Shown: piece by piece, positions 13,189 through 24,600 of the stretch
How the letters are laid out: each line of letters begins with the position of its first letter
How positions within the stretch are numbered: the first letter of the stretch is position 1
From: Seriola aureovittata
Taxonomy: Eukaryota > Chordata > Actinopteri > Carangiformes > Carangidae
DNA length: 64,000 bases
Direction: 5' to 3'
Assembly (NCBI RefSeq): GCF_021018895.1
Contig: NC_079377.1
Coordinates: forward strand, 5,958,501-6,022,500
Position numbers and translations under genes: made by a program
Notes under the pieces: model-generated
Database searches by the model: none
Told to the model about the DNA's origin: nothing
The model's input: only the letters and a program-made list of their open reading frames with translations

Positions 13189-13363
13189 CTTGTGAAAAAG
13201 AAAAGAAAAAGGAAAAAAAAAAAAAACGGCATATAAATAGTAGCCGTGGCAACCGCACGTATTCCCTCCTGGGTCTTGATGACAGAGTCTGAGAATTCAG
13301 AAAAACCTCGGAGACCTCTCTTCAGTCCTCAGCCTCTACACAAGAGAGAAAGAAGCAGAAGCA

Positions 13364-13382
13364 GAAGAAGAAGAAGAAGAAG
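13364..13382. repeat. (GAA)6 trinucleotide tract
   Basis: A short GAA run embedded in a longer purine-rich stretch (13341-13392). Confidence 0.85.
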
Positions 13383-13942
13383 TGTGAGAACAAAGTCACA
13401 AAGTAAAGACAATGAGCAAACAAGGCAAGTCGTATATCTGCTGCAGGGAATTCTGTTTACTGTGTACAAGGCTCAACATATAGAGAGATGTGATTCTCAA
13501 CATGTCAGGTTTGTCATCTGCAGATTATGGAGCACCAGGAAGTGAATGTCAGCTACTTTCCAGCTGACTATAACCTCTGTGTGGCTGACAGAGCAAGAAA
13601 AACGCTTCCTTTATGAGCGCTGGAAAAAGTACCAAATATAGACTCGTCTTAACCCCTTGCTGTGTTTATTCTCAACTACAACCACCCTCTTCTTGGCTAC
13701 TGAGCCCCTAACAGAGTCAACAGAAGGGTTGAGAGCTGCCTGTCTGGCCCTCATATCACTCAAAGACAATATTTAACCTTTGAGTGTGTGTTGAGGGCCT
13801 GCTGCCTGGCTACACAGGGTCAATGAACTCGGAAACCAAGGGAGGGGGGGAGCTTGGCAAAGCCATAGCGTGACATGACCTGCTTTAAATGTATAGCATC
13901 AAGATGGCTGACAAATGAATGGAAAAACCAACATTAAGTGTC

Positions 13943-14191
13943 TTAGTAAGGTGTTGTTCCACTTTGAGCCTCCAACACAGCTTCATTGCAAACTCTAGTG
14001 GAGGGATGAACAACATTCATTCCCTCATTTGGTGTTCGATGATGGTGGTGGAGAGCGCTGTGTAACACATTATTCCAAAATCTCCCAAAGGTGCTCAGGA
14101 GGGTTGAGATCAGGAGACCATGAAGGCCATTAGCGATGGTTTCCAGCCAAGTGTGTTCAAAGTGTTCACTTGAGGGACACAACAGAAACAT
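13943..14191 (-). pseudogene. Tc1/mariner transposase relic
   Basis: One minus-strand frame around 14130-14075 reads [19 protein letters not shown] and then meets a stop. SPDLNPxE(H/N)LW is the hallmark around the second catalytic aspartate of Tc1-like DDE transposases. A second frame further on ends EAQSGTTPY, which is like the C-terminus of such enzymes. The remnant is broken by stops and frame changes, so it is inactive. Confidence 0.75.
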
Positions 14192-16449
14192 CCACTATAC
14201 ACATCGTCTCCACAAGCTCCTCCATTACTTAGCTGTGAACACTTTAAATCAAAAATATTTCAGAGAGACAAGAGAAAATAGCACAAAGCTACATATCACT
14301 AACTTTTCATGAAACCATTCAGTCAGCCCTGTACGGAGACATCAGCATTCCTCTCATTGTGCTAAAGCAGTTCTCTCTGCTGTATTTGTCGGGGCTCACT
14401 TTCGGAAATGAGCGGTTTTAACAAGCTAAGCAGCAGCACAGCCAGTGCCTTCATTACAGCTGGTATTAATGTTTATTTTGCCCCCTTTCAACACATCAAC
14501 TGTTCCATGACATGAACGCAGCAGAACTCCCTCGGGCGGCATGGAAGAAGGTAAAGTGTTTGTTAAATAAGCAGGTTGCTGCTCAGCTCACATTCCCCTA
14601 GCGTTTAACATAACATCATCTAATTTGATGGAGGAATTTAATGTATTTCACAACTTGATAGTCACTTTTACTCAACAGCGATAATGATACCTGTACAAAT
14701 ACACTTGTGCACAAGATTCTCTGCCTGACTAATTTTATGTACTAATAAAAATATGACTGACTCTTTGCATCTACCAAAGTGAATGATATAAGTTGATTTG
14801 AATAACACCTTTATAGCTGCTAATTCAATCTGCAGGATATTTTAGGGTATGTAGTGATATTGGCAAATCAGGGCTCTACATCACAGGCATATGAGACTTG
14901 TGACACTTGAGTTGGCAAAATAAATATTTGTTATAACTCCCTTATCAGAATTAAACATCTCTCTCTCTCTCTGCTTGCTCTCATGAAAAGAGAGCAGTGT
15001 ATAACTCTTTCAGGGAGCAGCGTCTCATTTATAGCTGGTACTGACCCTGGCCTTTTTTAGAATGACAAACGGCGATGGCAGCGGGTCATATCATCTGTCG
15101 CTAATTAATGCTAATTCTGCGAGTAACTTGATAACAACCTAGTTGAATTTTGGCTTGTTATCGGGTTTGTGTGTTCTCTGCGAACCAGCGTCTGCACTCG
15201 GTGAAAGATCATTTGTGAGGGAAGAAACTGCATTCACCACTGTACAATCTTTCTCTTGTCATACCTTTTGTAGTTCAAATCACTCCAACAGAGTGATAAC
15301 TCCTCTGTTGTAAAAACACTGTGTCACAGTTTCAGGAATCAGAATCTCCCCTTTTACTTTCATTCATATCATATCAACAATTGAAGCTGATCAGCTTCAT
15401 GGTTTTGAACCAAGACTTCCATATTTGGATCATGTAGCTCATGAAAAATAAGGTGTAAAAGTCTGGATGCTCCAGCTGTTATTTCAAAGTGTCAGATAAA
15501 TATTTAATCAACATTTCGTATGTTCTCCTGCTATAAATTTATCCTTTTACACTTTATGTACTGAGCATATTTGGCACAAAACTTTCATTTGGGATGAATT
15601 CAGGGAGATCTTCATCATATTCCCAGGCTGCAGCTGCAGACTGACCATCAATTATTCTGCTACTAAAACTTTTGTGTCTTAGTTGTTTATAAGTTACTTT
15701 TAAAATTTGATCATGGAGCCTAAAAAGATTCAGAAAGATTCCTTTATTAGGGTCAATGAACATCCTACCTGCTCTCTGTCTTCTCTCTGTCAGTTTGCCA
15801 CAGAACCTTTTGTGTACTGTACAATGATAAACGCAAAGAGATGTATTACTGTTAATTCTTTTCTTGCTTGTGTTCGTGAAAATAAACACACATGGAGCTT
15901 TGCAAACGCTTGTGTAATAGCCTGCTGTCTTTTTTTTTTTCTTGTTCATACACTGTTCATATTGCGTGGTTTGTATATCTGTCAGGAGATGAAACTGCTA
16001 GTGCATCTACTTTTTGTGCCAGCTTTTCGACATCTGCCCTGGTGCTCTGTTGCAGTTTTTCCAACATCTGAGCAGTTTCCTCTGACTTAGCCTGGACACT
16101 CTGACTTTATCTCATAACTTAAAATACTAGTTGGAACACTGGTGAATAAACTTCCTCTGTTTGAGTGAAGCCACACAAACGGCAAAAGCACATGCCAACG
16201 GAAACTGATTTGCTGCTTGTATGTAGGGTGGATGTGATTTGTTGTTGTACCCAGGTTCAGTGAAGAGGTTAGCTACGGCCTGTCAGCAGGAATTAATTAA
16301 TTGAACATACCAACATAATTTTGATTAGGTAGATGAGAGATTAATGATGTTTTAATGCCCCGCCCTATTTAAGTCCTTAGAGAGCACACTGACACACATA
16401 TAAAACTATAAAGATGTGATACACCCATGTGTAAATGTTGTAAACTGAC

Positions 16450-18181
16450 CTACGTGTCGCAGTGGGAAAGCAGCGATGTAATCTCCGGGCTCATGTGACC
16501 CACAGCCTTGGCCGCCTCCAGGATTGCTCTCCGGTACATCCCTTTTTTCTTGCGGTTGAAGCGGGACCTGAAGAGCTCTCTGAAGGGCGATAGTTTGGCA
16601 ACAGAGAGCTGCGAGGTGGTGGGTGAACCGAACCACGCCACCTTTGCCTGGGGCCACTGCGCCTCGCAACTGGCCGTCTCCTGTTTGCGGGTGCCGCTGA
16701 TGCTGAGGACGCGTGCTGGCCACCAAGGGAAGCCATGGATCTTCCCCCACACGATGTCGCCCACTGCCACAGCGTGACCCTCCTCCGTTACACACTTTGT
16801 CATGCTGCGCGTGTGCAGCCGCACCGTAAGTGGCGGCACTGTCTTGCAGTCCTCCCGTGAAGGTACAGAAGATGAGGTCACAGAGAGATCTTCACCGGGG
16901 GCCAGATCACACAGCTCTGGTGAGGTGCCATCAGAGCTGAAGGACTTGGACTCATCTAGACTGTCGCTGCTGCAGACTGACAGGCTAGAAGAATCTGCTT
17001 TACGCTTACGGAAATTGATGAGAAGGGTGAGGTCGCTGTGGCCGCGGTCGGCCTCCTCCCCAGAACTCCCTGACCACAACTCCAGAGAGTTCTTGCCTTC
17101 CCCTGAGTCATCCGAATGGGGGAGGCAGGGCCCAGGAACCCTGGGGCTTCGTCTCCTAGTGCCCTCTACAAGTTCTGCCTCATACTCGACCACACTCTCC
17201 TCACCCTCCCTCTGAGGGGGTCTCAAGCGGATCTTTGGAGATGGCAAGTCCTGACCCACAGTTGTGAAAGGCCTGGTTAGTTTGAGTTTGGGAATGGACA
17301 CAGTGAGGCCAGACCGTGTGGCATCTAGAATGTGCCGTTGTTCCTTGGTGGGATCAGAGGGCGCCTTGCCATTCTCTGCCACACCATTCTGCACCAGCTG
17401 TTTGGGGCAAAATGGTTTGACTGAACCGTGGACGCGTGAGGGGATTTTCATGACCTCCCCCTTGCCCTGTGGAGTGCTGTAGGAGATCTTTATGACAGGA
17501 CTGTGGGGGATAATCACGTCACCTCCGGGGAACTTCTCTCCATCAGCTTCCCCCCTTTTGTCCTTCCTAAGGCGCTTGCTGTCAAGGCTGGTGCCATTTT
17601 CCCGCCTTTTAGTGTCCTTGGTAGCAACTACATCCTCTTTTCTCGACAGCTTAGAGGGGATGTCCTTGTCATCACCGTCATCGTCGCTCTGTAGTGCATT
17701 CTCTTTTCTAGATGTCTTGGTGTTGCTCATGCCATCTTTGCTGTCTTCATCACTGTTCAGTGTGTTCTTGCATTTTTCACATAGTACCTGCCGTGGCCGC
17801 AGACGGATAGTACTCATGGTCATACGGCCAGGCTCTCGCGTCCTTCTCTTCTTTCTTTTGATTGGTCGCGGAGGGGGCTGAGGTACCCATTGGCTGTAGC
17901 TGTGACGCACCCATAAGGGCTGAGGGAAGGGGGCTCCTTCAAAATAAGGAGGGTAAGGAGTCTGTCCAGCTGGCACTGGTGTGGGTATGGGACAGGGGAG
18001 AGGTGCAGTAGGTATGCTGCTTTCAGGGAGAGTGTTTTCATCCTTTGGTTTGTGTGAAGCCTGGCTGGGAGAATTGGAAACCGGCTCCTCACTCAGAACT
18101 TCTGGGAAATCACAAGTTGGTTTAGATATCGGGCAGTCCCCGGGTTTTTCTGTGAAATCTGGTAGACAGAAGAGCCCAGTC
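16450..18181 (-). CDS. pwwp2b: pwwp2b coding exon 2 with the PWWP domain
   Basis: A large exon of 1732 bp encodes residues 47-623. The acceptor is a pyrimidine tract followed by CATCCTAG. Residues read upstream of 18181 in the same frame belong to the intron and are not part of the protein. The PWWP core GDIVWGKIHGFPWWPARVL is intact, as is the conserved C-terminal RFNRKKKGMYR helix region. The TAG stop (16452-16450) is immediately followed by a consensus donor GTCAGT, so the transcript may be spliced again after the stop. Confidence 0.95.
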
Positions 18182-20533
18182 CTAGGATGAAAAAGAAAAA
18201 AAACACAAAACAATAAATTAATAACTGTACGTCTCATTCAGCTTTGTTAGCGTGCTACACTGAAGTTCATACATGCCAATACAAACACAAGCAATTCTTA
18301 CATTTTTAAGTTGAGCAATTTCCTCCACACGAATGATACTATAATGCCGTACTTGTATTTCAGCATGTTAGATAACTAGGCCGGTGGGAGAGCACAAATC
18401 AAACACCTCGCTGTTTCAATTAGGCCAAATGAGAAACGAATACTCAAAGCTGTTCAAAGCCTTTCCTACAAGTGGCCTACCATAGGCTGCAAGGAGGGAA
18501 ACTTATTTTACCATTTTATTTTACTTTGACTGGATACACTGACGCCACTTTCCCTGTCACCTGTATGCTGAAAATTCTTTTCGTGTGGGGGTTGGGGTCC
18601 GCTGTACAAGCAGCCAGACATCCTGCTGCCTTAGGCCACAAAAATGGAGCAATAGTATCACTGACTGTCTGTGAGTGATTTTACATGTTCTTTTTTCATA
18701 CTCTGGGACCAGCAAACATGTCCAAAGAAGGCCCAACTGCCAAGGAGTCTTTGAGAGGTGGCTGGCAGGCAACAGTAACATGGCTGTGCTGCTTTAGTCA
18801 GGAGACAGCAGACAAAGAGACTACAGGATGCCCAGGAACCCCCCCCCCCCCAACATCTGACTGAACAAAAAACAATCCCATGAATCACTCGGGATTCAGA
18901 GAGGTAGGGTAGGAGCCAGGAGATTTCAGTTTGTTTTTGCATCCGTGTCTACCCAGGGCTTATGTGTGGTGAGATTATTAATTAGTGCACATTTGGGGAG
19001 CCTGTTTTCCTCCCCAGGAGAAGTAACTGGCAGCCACCTTCAAATAATAGTCTCTTGGTGAGGTTTGTTCCTCTCACCTTTTTTTATAAGTGTCGCTAAA
19101 GCAGCTGAATATTAGCCTTCACCGTGATTGACACGGCACAAACAGTTCAGCCTGTGACAAGGAACACACAGTGCTAGTTAGGCACAGCACAAGGACGCAG
19201 CATATGACCAGCAATGATTCACTGCACTGTTGCCATTTCATGTTGTGTACAGTGTAACTAGATGTGGAGATCTGCCTGTATGATAGGCCTAAAAAACCTG
19301 TGAGAGACAATGACAGGAACTGTATTTCCATGAGCTGAAAAGGAAGAATAAGTCAAATTTTGTCAGTGACAAGGCCTGAAATATAGACCTATTTTAAGTT
19401 ATTCCAAGGCCTGTCTTTTCCCATTTGGGTGGGTTATTTTCAGGACAGTATGAGCTCTCACATGAAAAACCATCTAAGCATACTAAGGGGCAAAGCTGGT
19501 CAGATTCTGATTCTGCTAGTCTATAAATAGTCTAAAGCCACTGGCTTTTAAGGTGTACAACACTAAGAGCAACACAAGGCTTATACATGTGACACACACT
19601 AAGAGGGGAAGATAAGACATGACACTGATATGTGAAATTACTCTCATATGGTTTTTCTCATTTGAACAGGATTGTTTTCTTGAAAGAACCTTTTCCTACC
19701 TAACATAGAGACTAACATGGTCACTGGATGTCATCAGAAAGAGGTTTTCAGTAAAACCATAACAGTTGTGATTCATCAAATCCCACATGTATCTTTATTG
19801 TAATTTTCTATTGTTTCTAAAGATTAAAAGTGACTGGTAATCAAGGTAATCAAGCCATTTCTCTAAACAGCAACTGTAATTGAGATTATTTGAATTAAAA
19901 CATCATTTCAGATTTTAGCACACAATGCACTACCATCAGCATGTATACATATCAAAATATAACTGATTTACAGAATGATGTTCAGCCAAGGCCTACCCTT
20001 TTTTCTGAATACGTTTTAGCTGTTCTGTATTTGATTAGGCTAACAATAAGCTAGAGATGAACCCAGTGACATTAGGTATTGTTCAAAAGAAGTCATTCAC
20101 AATCTCTGTAGACAGGGCCTCTATCTTGACATACAGTTTCTCACCACAGTAAAATAACATATTTTATCATCTTATTATGGGTTAAAATGATACCAGTTTG
20201 CCATTAGCCAGCAAGCTAGCAGATAGCTACCTTGTCACCTATGAGTCTTTTGTATGGAGGCCCAGTTAGCTAACATCTAGCTAAGCAGCTATCTTTGACT
20301 TGTTAGCATCAAAGGTAGATTAGCCGTTAGCAGAGTTTAGCAAATTAATTTCAGAGATAAATTTATAAAGGAAATGAAAGAAATACGACTCACTTTTTGT
20401 TGCAATCAAGTAATATCCCCGTGTAGCTCCTTTCTCGATAGGTCAGCGTCACCACCAGTGTATCGTTAACTATTTGATCGATAGTGACAGGTACCCGAGA
20501 GCCGGCCCGCAGCTCCTCGGCCACAGCCTCCAT
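16450..20533 (-). CDS. pwwp2b: PWWP domain-containing protein 2B, complete, two coding exons
   Basis: Chromatin protein of the PWWP2A/PWWP2B family. Family members bind nucleosomes (H2A.Z and methylated H3K36 are reported for the family) and recruit NuRD-type deacetylase components in the nucleus. The coding sequence is join(20533-20394, 18181-16450) on the minus strand, 1872 bp, 623 residues; human PWWP2B is about 590. The first exon ends in phase 2 at donor GTGAGT and joins acceptor TCCTAG, giving ...LLDCNKK-TGLFCLP. Residues before 48 are the conserved N-terminal box. A proline-rich block with PYPPYFEGAPFPQPLW is followed by LRPRQVLCEKCKNTL, a basic/acidic linker, the block PVIKISYSTPQGKGEV, and a C-terminal PWWP domain at about 517-580 (PWWP at 532-535). 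The ISYSTPQGKGEV and YPPYFEGAPF blocks fit 2B rather than 2A. The start is the first in-frame ATG, with a strong context (A at -3, G at +4). The frame stays open upstream to a TAG at 20626-20624 but has no other ATG. Confidence 0.95.
18182..20393 (-). other. pwwp2b intron 1
   Basis: A 2.2-kb intron bounded by GTGAGT and CCTAG on the minus strand. It contains a short poly-C run at 18840-18850 and AT-rich sequence. I saw no further coding exon or recognisable mobile element in it. Confidence 0.85.
20394..20533 (-). CDS. pwwp2b: pwwp2b coding exon 1
   Basis: Encodes residues 1-46 plus two bases of codon 47 (MEAVAEELRAGSRVPV... to LLDCNK). It ends at the donor AAAAA|GTGAGT. The reading frame could be extended to 20605 only by using a TTG codon, so the ATG at 20533 is the natural start and agrees with where the mammalian protein begins. 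Confidence 0.92.
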
Positions 20534-20625
20534 GTTTCCCGGGGTGAAGTGTCCGGCTCGGCGGTGCTCGATCCCGGCCAAGGGAGCCACGGTCGCGTCG
20601 GCCAAAGATCCGTCTCCCTTTCGCT

Positions 20626-20630
20626 ATTGG
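20626..20630 (-). promoter_or_regulatory. CCAAT box in the pwwp2b promoter region
   Basis: A CCAAT pentamer on the minus strand lies about 95 bp upstream of the pwwp2b ATG, in the GC-richest part of this region. No TATA box was seen. The position is compatible with either a promoter element or the 5' UTR, because the transcription start is unknown. Confidence 0.3.
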
Positions 20631-21292
20631 AGCAGGAGGCTACACCAGGGCATAAAATGACGCCATCACCCCCACCAAGTCAATTACAACAGTACTGCTA
20701 CCGCTGACATCACGCTCTCTGTGCTAGAGGAGCAAAAAATCCTCCAAGACAAGGCCTACCCTTTCTCTGTCTCACTTTGACTTGTTTGATGCCGTTCATT
20801 ACTACGGACTTTTATCTCGGGAATACCTCAGTTTTCCCAGCGATAGCTTAATGGCGTTTTGTTCTACACGTACACTATGATTACACTGGAAAATGGATAA
20901 AATATCGATGCATTTTCTATGATGTGGCGAACGATACGGCCGTAAATATTTTTACTGAAGTGAGATAATTATGACCTGTATTTAACAAATCATCATAACA
21001 TGTAAAGCTACAATTATTTATACTTTCACAGGAGTATTAAATATACAATATATTAAAATTGCCTTTGAATTCTTTAGTTTGGCACTATACTAACATTTGT
21101 CAAACCATTTCTCTTTCATTTCCCTCAGTGATTCTTATATTTTAAACTTTAATTTACAATGTGAGGTGGTGATTCAGTTTTTATAACTGGCACAGGGAAT
21201 ATTATGCGTATGCAATTGTGTCTTGTGAGCCAATGTAACATTTAATGACTGAATAGCTTCACTTAAAACAGTGAATAAGCAACAGTTCCCTT

Positions 21293-21298
21293 TTTATT
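21293..21298 (-). terminator. Candidate polyadenylation signal of lrrc27
   Basis: AATAAA on the minus strand, about 285 nt downstream of the lrrc27 stop codon. I noticed no nearer canonical signal. Cleavage would be expected near 21270-21280. Confidence 0.5.
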
Positions 21299-21582
21299 TT
21301 GTACATATTTGAGGTATTAAATGTTAATAAGATGAAGTAAATGCCAAACATGACTAGTTTGTATATTAGGGAGAGTGTCTTGCAGAATTTAAAGATGAAG
21401 ACAACAAGAATCATACTATGGTAAATTTCAAAACACTCACTCACTCTCTCAACAGCCTTGTGATCTATATTTTAATATATGAGCATTACAATGGTCATTC
21501 ATAAAAGGATTCATCCTTACAGTTACTTTTGAGTATGAAATCAATAACATCAAACTCAAACAGAAGGGATATATAATCCCTG

Positions 21583-21696
21583 TCACTTGTCAAGGAAACT
21601 CGGCCAGGTGTCTCCAGTGAAGATAGTAAAGCAATTTTCAGGATCTCTTCCTCGGTTTCTCTTCCTCTCTAGAAGCCGCTTCTGTAACTTCCGCAT
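21583..21696 (-). CDS. lrrc27: lrrc27 terminal coding exon
   Basis: Encodes MRKLQKRLLERKRNRG and then a non-helical tail ending TWPSFLDK, followed by TGA at 21585-21583. The acceptor is TTTAATGACAG. Confidence 0.92.
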   Translation of the reverse strand: MRKLQKRLLERKRNRGRDPENCFTIFTGDTWPSFLDK

Positions 21697-24600
21697 CTGT
21701 CATTAAAAACAAGAATCAAAACAACAAAAACAAATTCAGATCAATATTGTAGGAGTTCAATATGGATCAGTTGTGTGAATAATGAGGTATAGGTTTGACC
21801 TCTTCCACATCTTGTTCTGCCGCTGCCATCTGCTCGCTGGTTGTGCCCCTGGGATTCCTGCGTCTCTCCTGCATCTTCTCAACCTGGGCACGGATCTGCC
21901 GCTCTAGCTCACGGGCCGATCTGGAAAATTTCAAACCAAAAGACTGAATATTCAGATCATAGTCTTTATGGATGGTAGACATCTGATTAAAAATGCAAGC
22001 CTGTGACTAATAGTTTTCTCCTCAATTAAGATTTATTATATCAATGAAAACAAAAAAGACTACGGTGTGCTATCTAATCTGGTTTATCTGTTCTATCAAA
22101 GACATAATATTGTTTAAGAAGAACAAAGGAAACTGCTGATGTTCTATGATGGGTGTATGTCTCTCTTTCTCCACTAGGTGTCTCTAGCTTTCTGCCTGCA
22201 TCTGCATCGCTCACAATTGCAAACCATGCAAAATGTCATTTGATGAATACTTTTAAACATTTGAGTATGTGCAGTACAATTTTCATTAATTAAATTGATG
22301 AGATTATATAAGTATAAACCATTATACTCCACTGTGATAAGAGGACCCTTCAAAAATAAGGAGATGGAGATAAAAATTCAGTGACAAAGCTAACAGGACA
22401 AACTAAACAAACATCCCAGGGCAATTCTCATTCTAATAATGGTTTAGGTTTTAGGATGTTGTGGATGTTTTTGTACATTTTTGGTCTGTAGTAGACAGTA
22501 TAAGTATTTTGCCCATCCAGAGTTCCCATGTACCTTGTCTCCTCACACTCTTTGATGGACATGGTGGACATCTGCCTCTGCAGAGTATCACTGCTTTCCT
22601 CCACATCAGGTTCTAAATCTGCCTCTGCTTCCTATAACAGACAGTGGAGTTGTTTATTATCATGTACAACAACATTTTGTTCTTGAGTGCAGAGCTTGTG
22701 TTCATATAGGATGAGAATGTTGTGACACATCCTACAAACACAGCCTATAGCCACAGCTGCAATAAAACAACATCCTTGTGTTAAACTACCCAAATGGGCT
22801 TGTTTTTTATTATATTTTTCAGTGAATACTTACACTGATGTTGCTGGTTGAATGCATTGAAAAATTATGAGATACTCTTCAGCTACAAGTATAGAAATGT
22901 AGCTGACAGTCAAATTACTGAAAACCATCCCTCTGCATATGTCTACAGAGTGTGCATGCCTGCATGTATGTGTTGCTGCTGTGTTATCACTGGTGCAACA
23001 TGCTCCACCACAGGCACTGCATCTGTTGCTGCCTTCAACAGCACCAACATCATCATTAAGGATCACTGACACTGATTCTTGTTATGATACTTCCCTGAAA
23101 ATCCATTCAAGAACATTAAAGTGATTTATCTTGTAGTGATTTCATATCTGTTGTTATAGTCCTCTAGCCAGTGTGACAGAGGTGATACTCTACTGCCTCC
23201 TTGTGGTTGGCATGTTGGCAGGTGGACATTTAGTTGATCTATTCCACACATACCTCTGATTTTTTTTGTCTTTCATTCTTCTTCTGCTTGCGCGTTGACA
23301 TTTTCTTCTCCTGTGTGAACTTGGCTTGTGTGCGCCAGTTCCGAAGAATCTCTTGGCTTCTAAAGGAGACCAAGATCCAAGATAACAATGCACTGTAATA
23401 GATTTATGTTAAGGGCAATGGCTCTAAGGCAAATGTTTCTAAATGGTTGCAAAAAGGTCTGTAAACATTGACTGTTCCTCTGTTTTTATATAGTGGACAT
23501 AATATTGATCCCTTACCGTTGGTCACTTGGACAAACGCCAGTTAGATACAGTGTAGCTCTGCTCTATGAAATAACATTCTGCCTTACATGTGGTATTACC
23601 AGTCCTAAATATTCTGTAATTCATCCATTCAATGGTGAAAATGTAGTAGGACAGAAACAGGGTACTTACAATACTATACTGAACTGAAAGCCTTAAGGCA
23701 GAAATCAGCTTACTTTCTCCTCTGCTCGAGAATAGCCTGTTTCTCTTTCAGCTCTTTCATCGCAGCCTGTTTCCTCTCTTCTGGCCTCTTCCAGTCTTGA
23801 GTGTCAAACAGGCGAAGCTCAGGAATTATACCGGCCTTGGTAGTTGCCTTTTTTCTGACAAATAAATTGAAACAAAATACTTTATTTTATTGCTCTCCTG
23901 AACTCTGAGTCCTAGTGGAGATAGCTTGGGAGATTTTTATCACTTGGTCTCCTCTGTGGAGAAAGTCATTAAAAAGTGTTATTCTTTTCCAAGGCACCAT
24001 GCCATGTACTTTGCCCTCCACCACAACTCTAGACCTCAGCACTTAAGTTTTCCACTGAAACAAAACAAATTCACCTCCCCTGTCCCACTATTTGATAGCA
24101 AATAGCACTTTTACTGCATTAGATATCTGAACAGGTGCAAATGAATTATGCCTAACAGATATTTGCTGCGTGGATCCATTGTGCAAAAACAATGGTAGGA
24201 GCAATTAGCAAGATTAACAAGATTGTTATAATTTTTTACATGTGCAACTTTTTTTTAAAGAAATAGCTTGACATTTGGGGAAATACGCTTATTCACTTTC
24301 TGGCAGAGAGTGAGATTAGAAGAGTAATAGTTCTGCTCTCAACCCTAACCCTAACCCTACCCAACAACAAACATGAAGCTAATTAATAACAATTTATATC
24401 TTGCTTGCTTGTTCAAACAGTTTAAAAACTGCAATGTAAAAACATCTGCCATCAGGGGGTTCTGTGTGAATATATCCCAGTTGTCTGGAACCCCATGGAG
24501 ACTTGACTAACTTACTGGTTCCAGCTAAGAAACAGTCTGGCACATAAACCCCCATAAAATGGTGACATTTTATTTTTACACTTTTGTATGTGTATAGTTA

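Larger units (their letters stand above)
13189..16449. other. Sequence downstream of pwwp2b, possibly its last intron
   Basis: If the donor after the pwwp2b stop is used, this is an intron of about 3.26 kb. It contains a GAA-rich tract at 13364-13382 and the Tc1-like relic at 13943-14191. The longest minus-strand frame (15949-15554) has no recognisable domain and begins in a T-rich run. Confidence 0.4.

Noticed and set aside
15554..15949. 131-residue minus-strand open frame
   Set aside because: No recognisable domain, a T-rich beginning, and no splice or promoter context. I do not regard it as a gene.
18182..18237. N-terminal extension of the long PWWP frame (MRRTVINLLFCVFFLF...), which looks like a signal peptide
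   Set aside because: It lies upstream of the splice acceptor and encodes the pyrimidine tract. The mature protein joins here to the exon at 20394-20533.
16450..20533. Assignment to PWWP2A instead of PWWP2B
   Set aside because: The ISYSTPQGKGEV block, the YPPYFEGAPF block and linkage to lrrc27 and stk32c all favour 2B.
20534..20605. 24-residue extension of pwwp2b upstream of the ATG
   Set aside because: It would need a TTG start. The first ATG has a strong context and agrees with where mammalian PWWP2B begins.
23190..23393. Open frame GTGAHKPSS... through lrrc27 exon 7
   Set aside because: It is out of phase with exons 6 and 8. The in-phase reading gives the conserved coiled coil.
24341..24358. 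Interstitial telomere as evidence for a chromosome fusion
   Set aside because: Only three hexamers, lying inside a transposable element.
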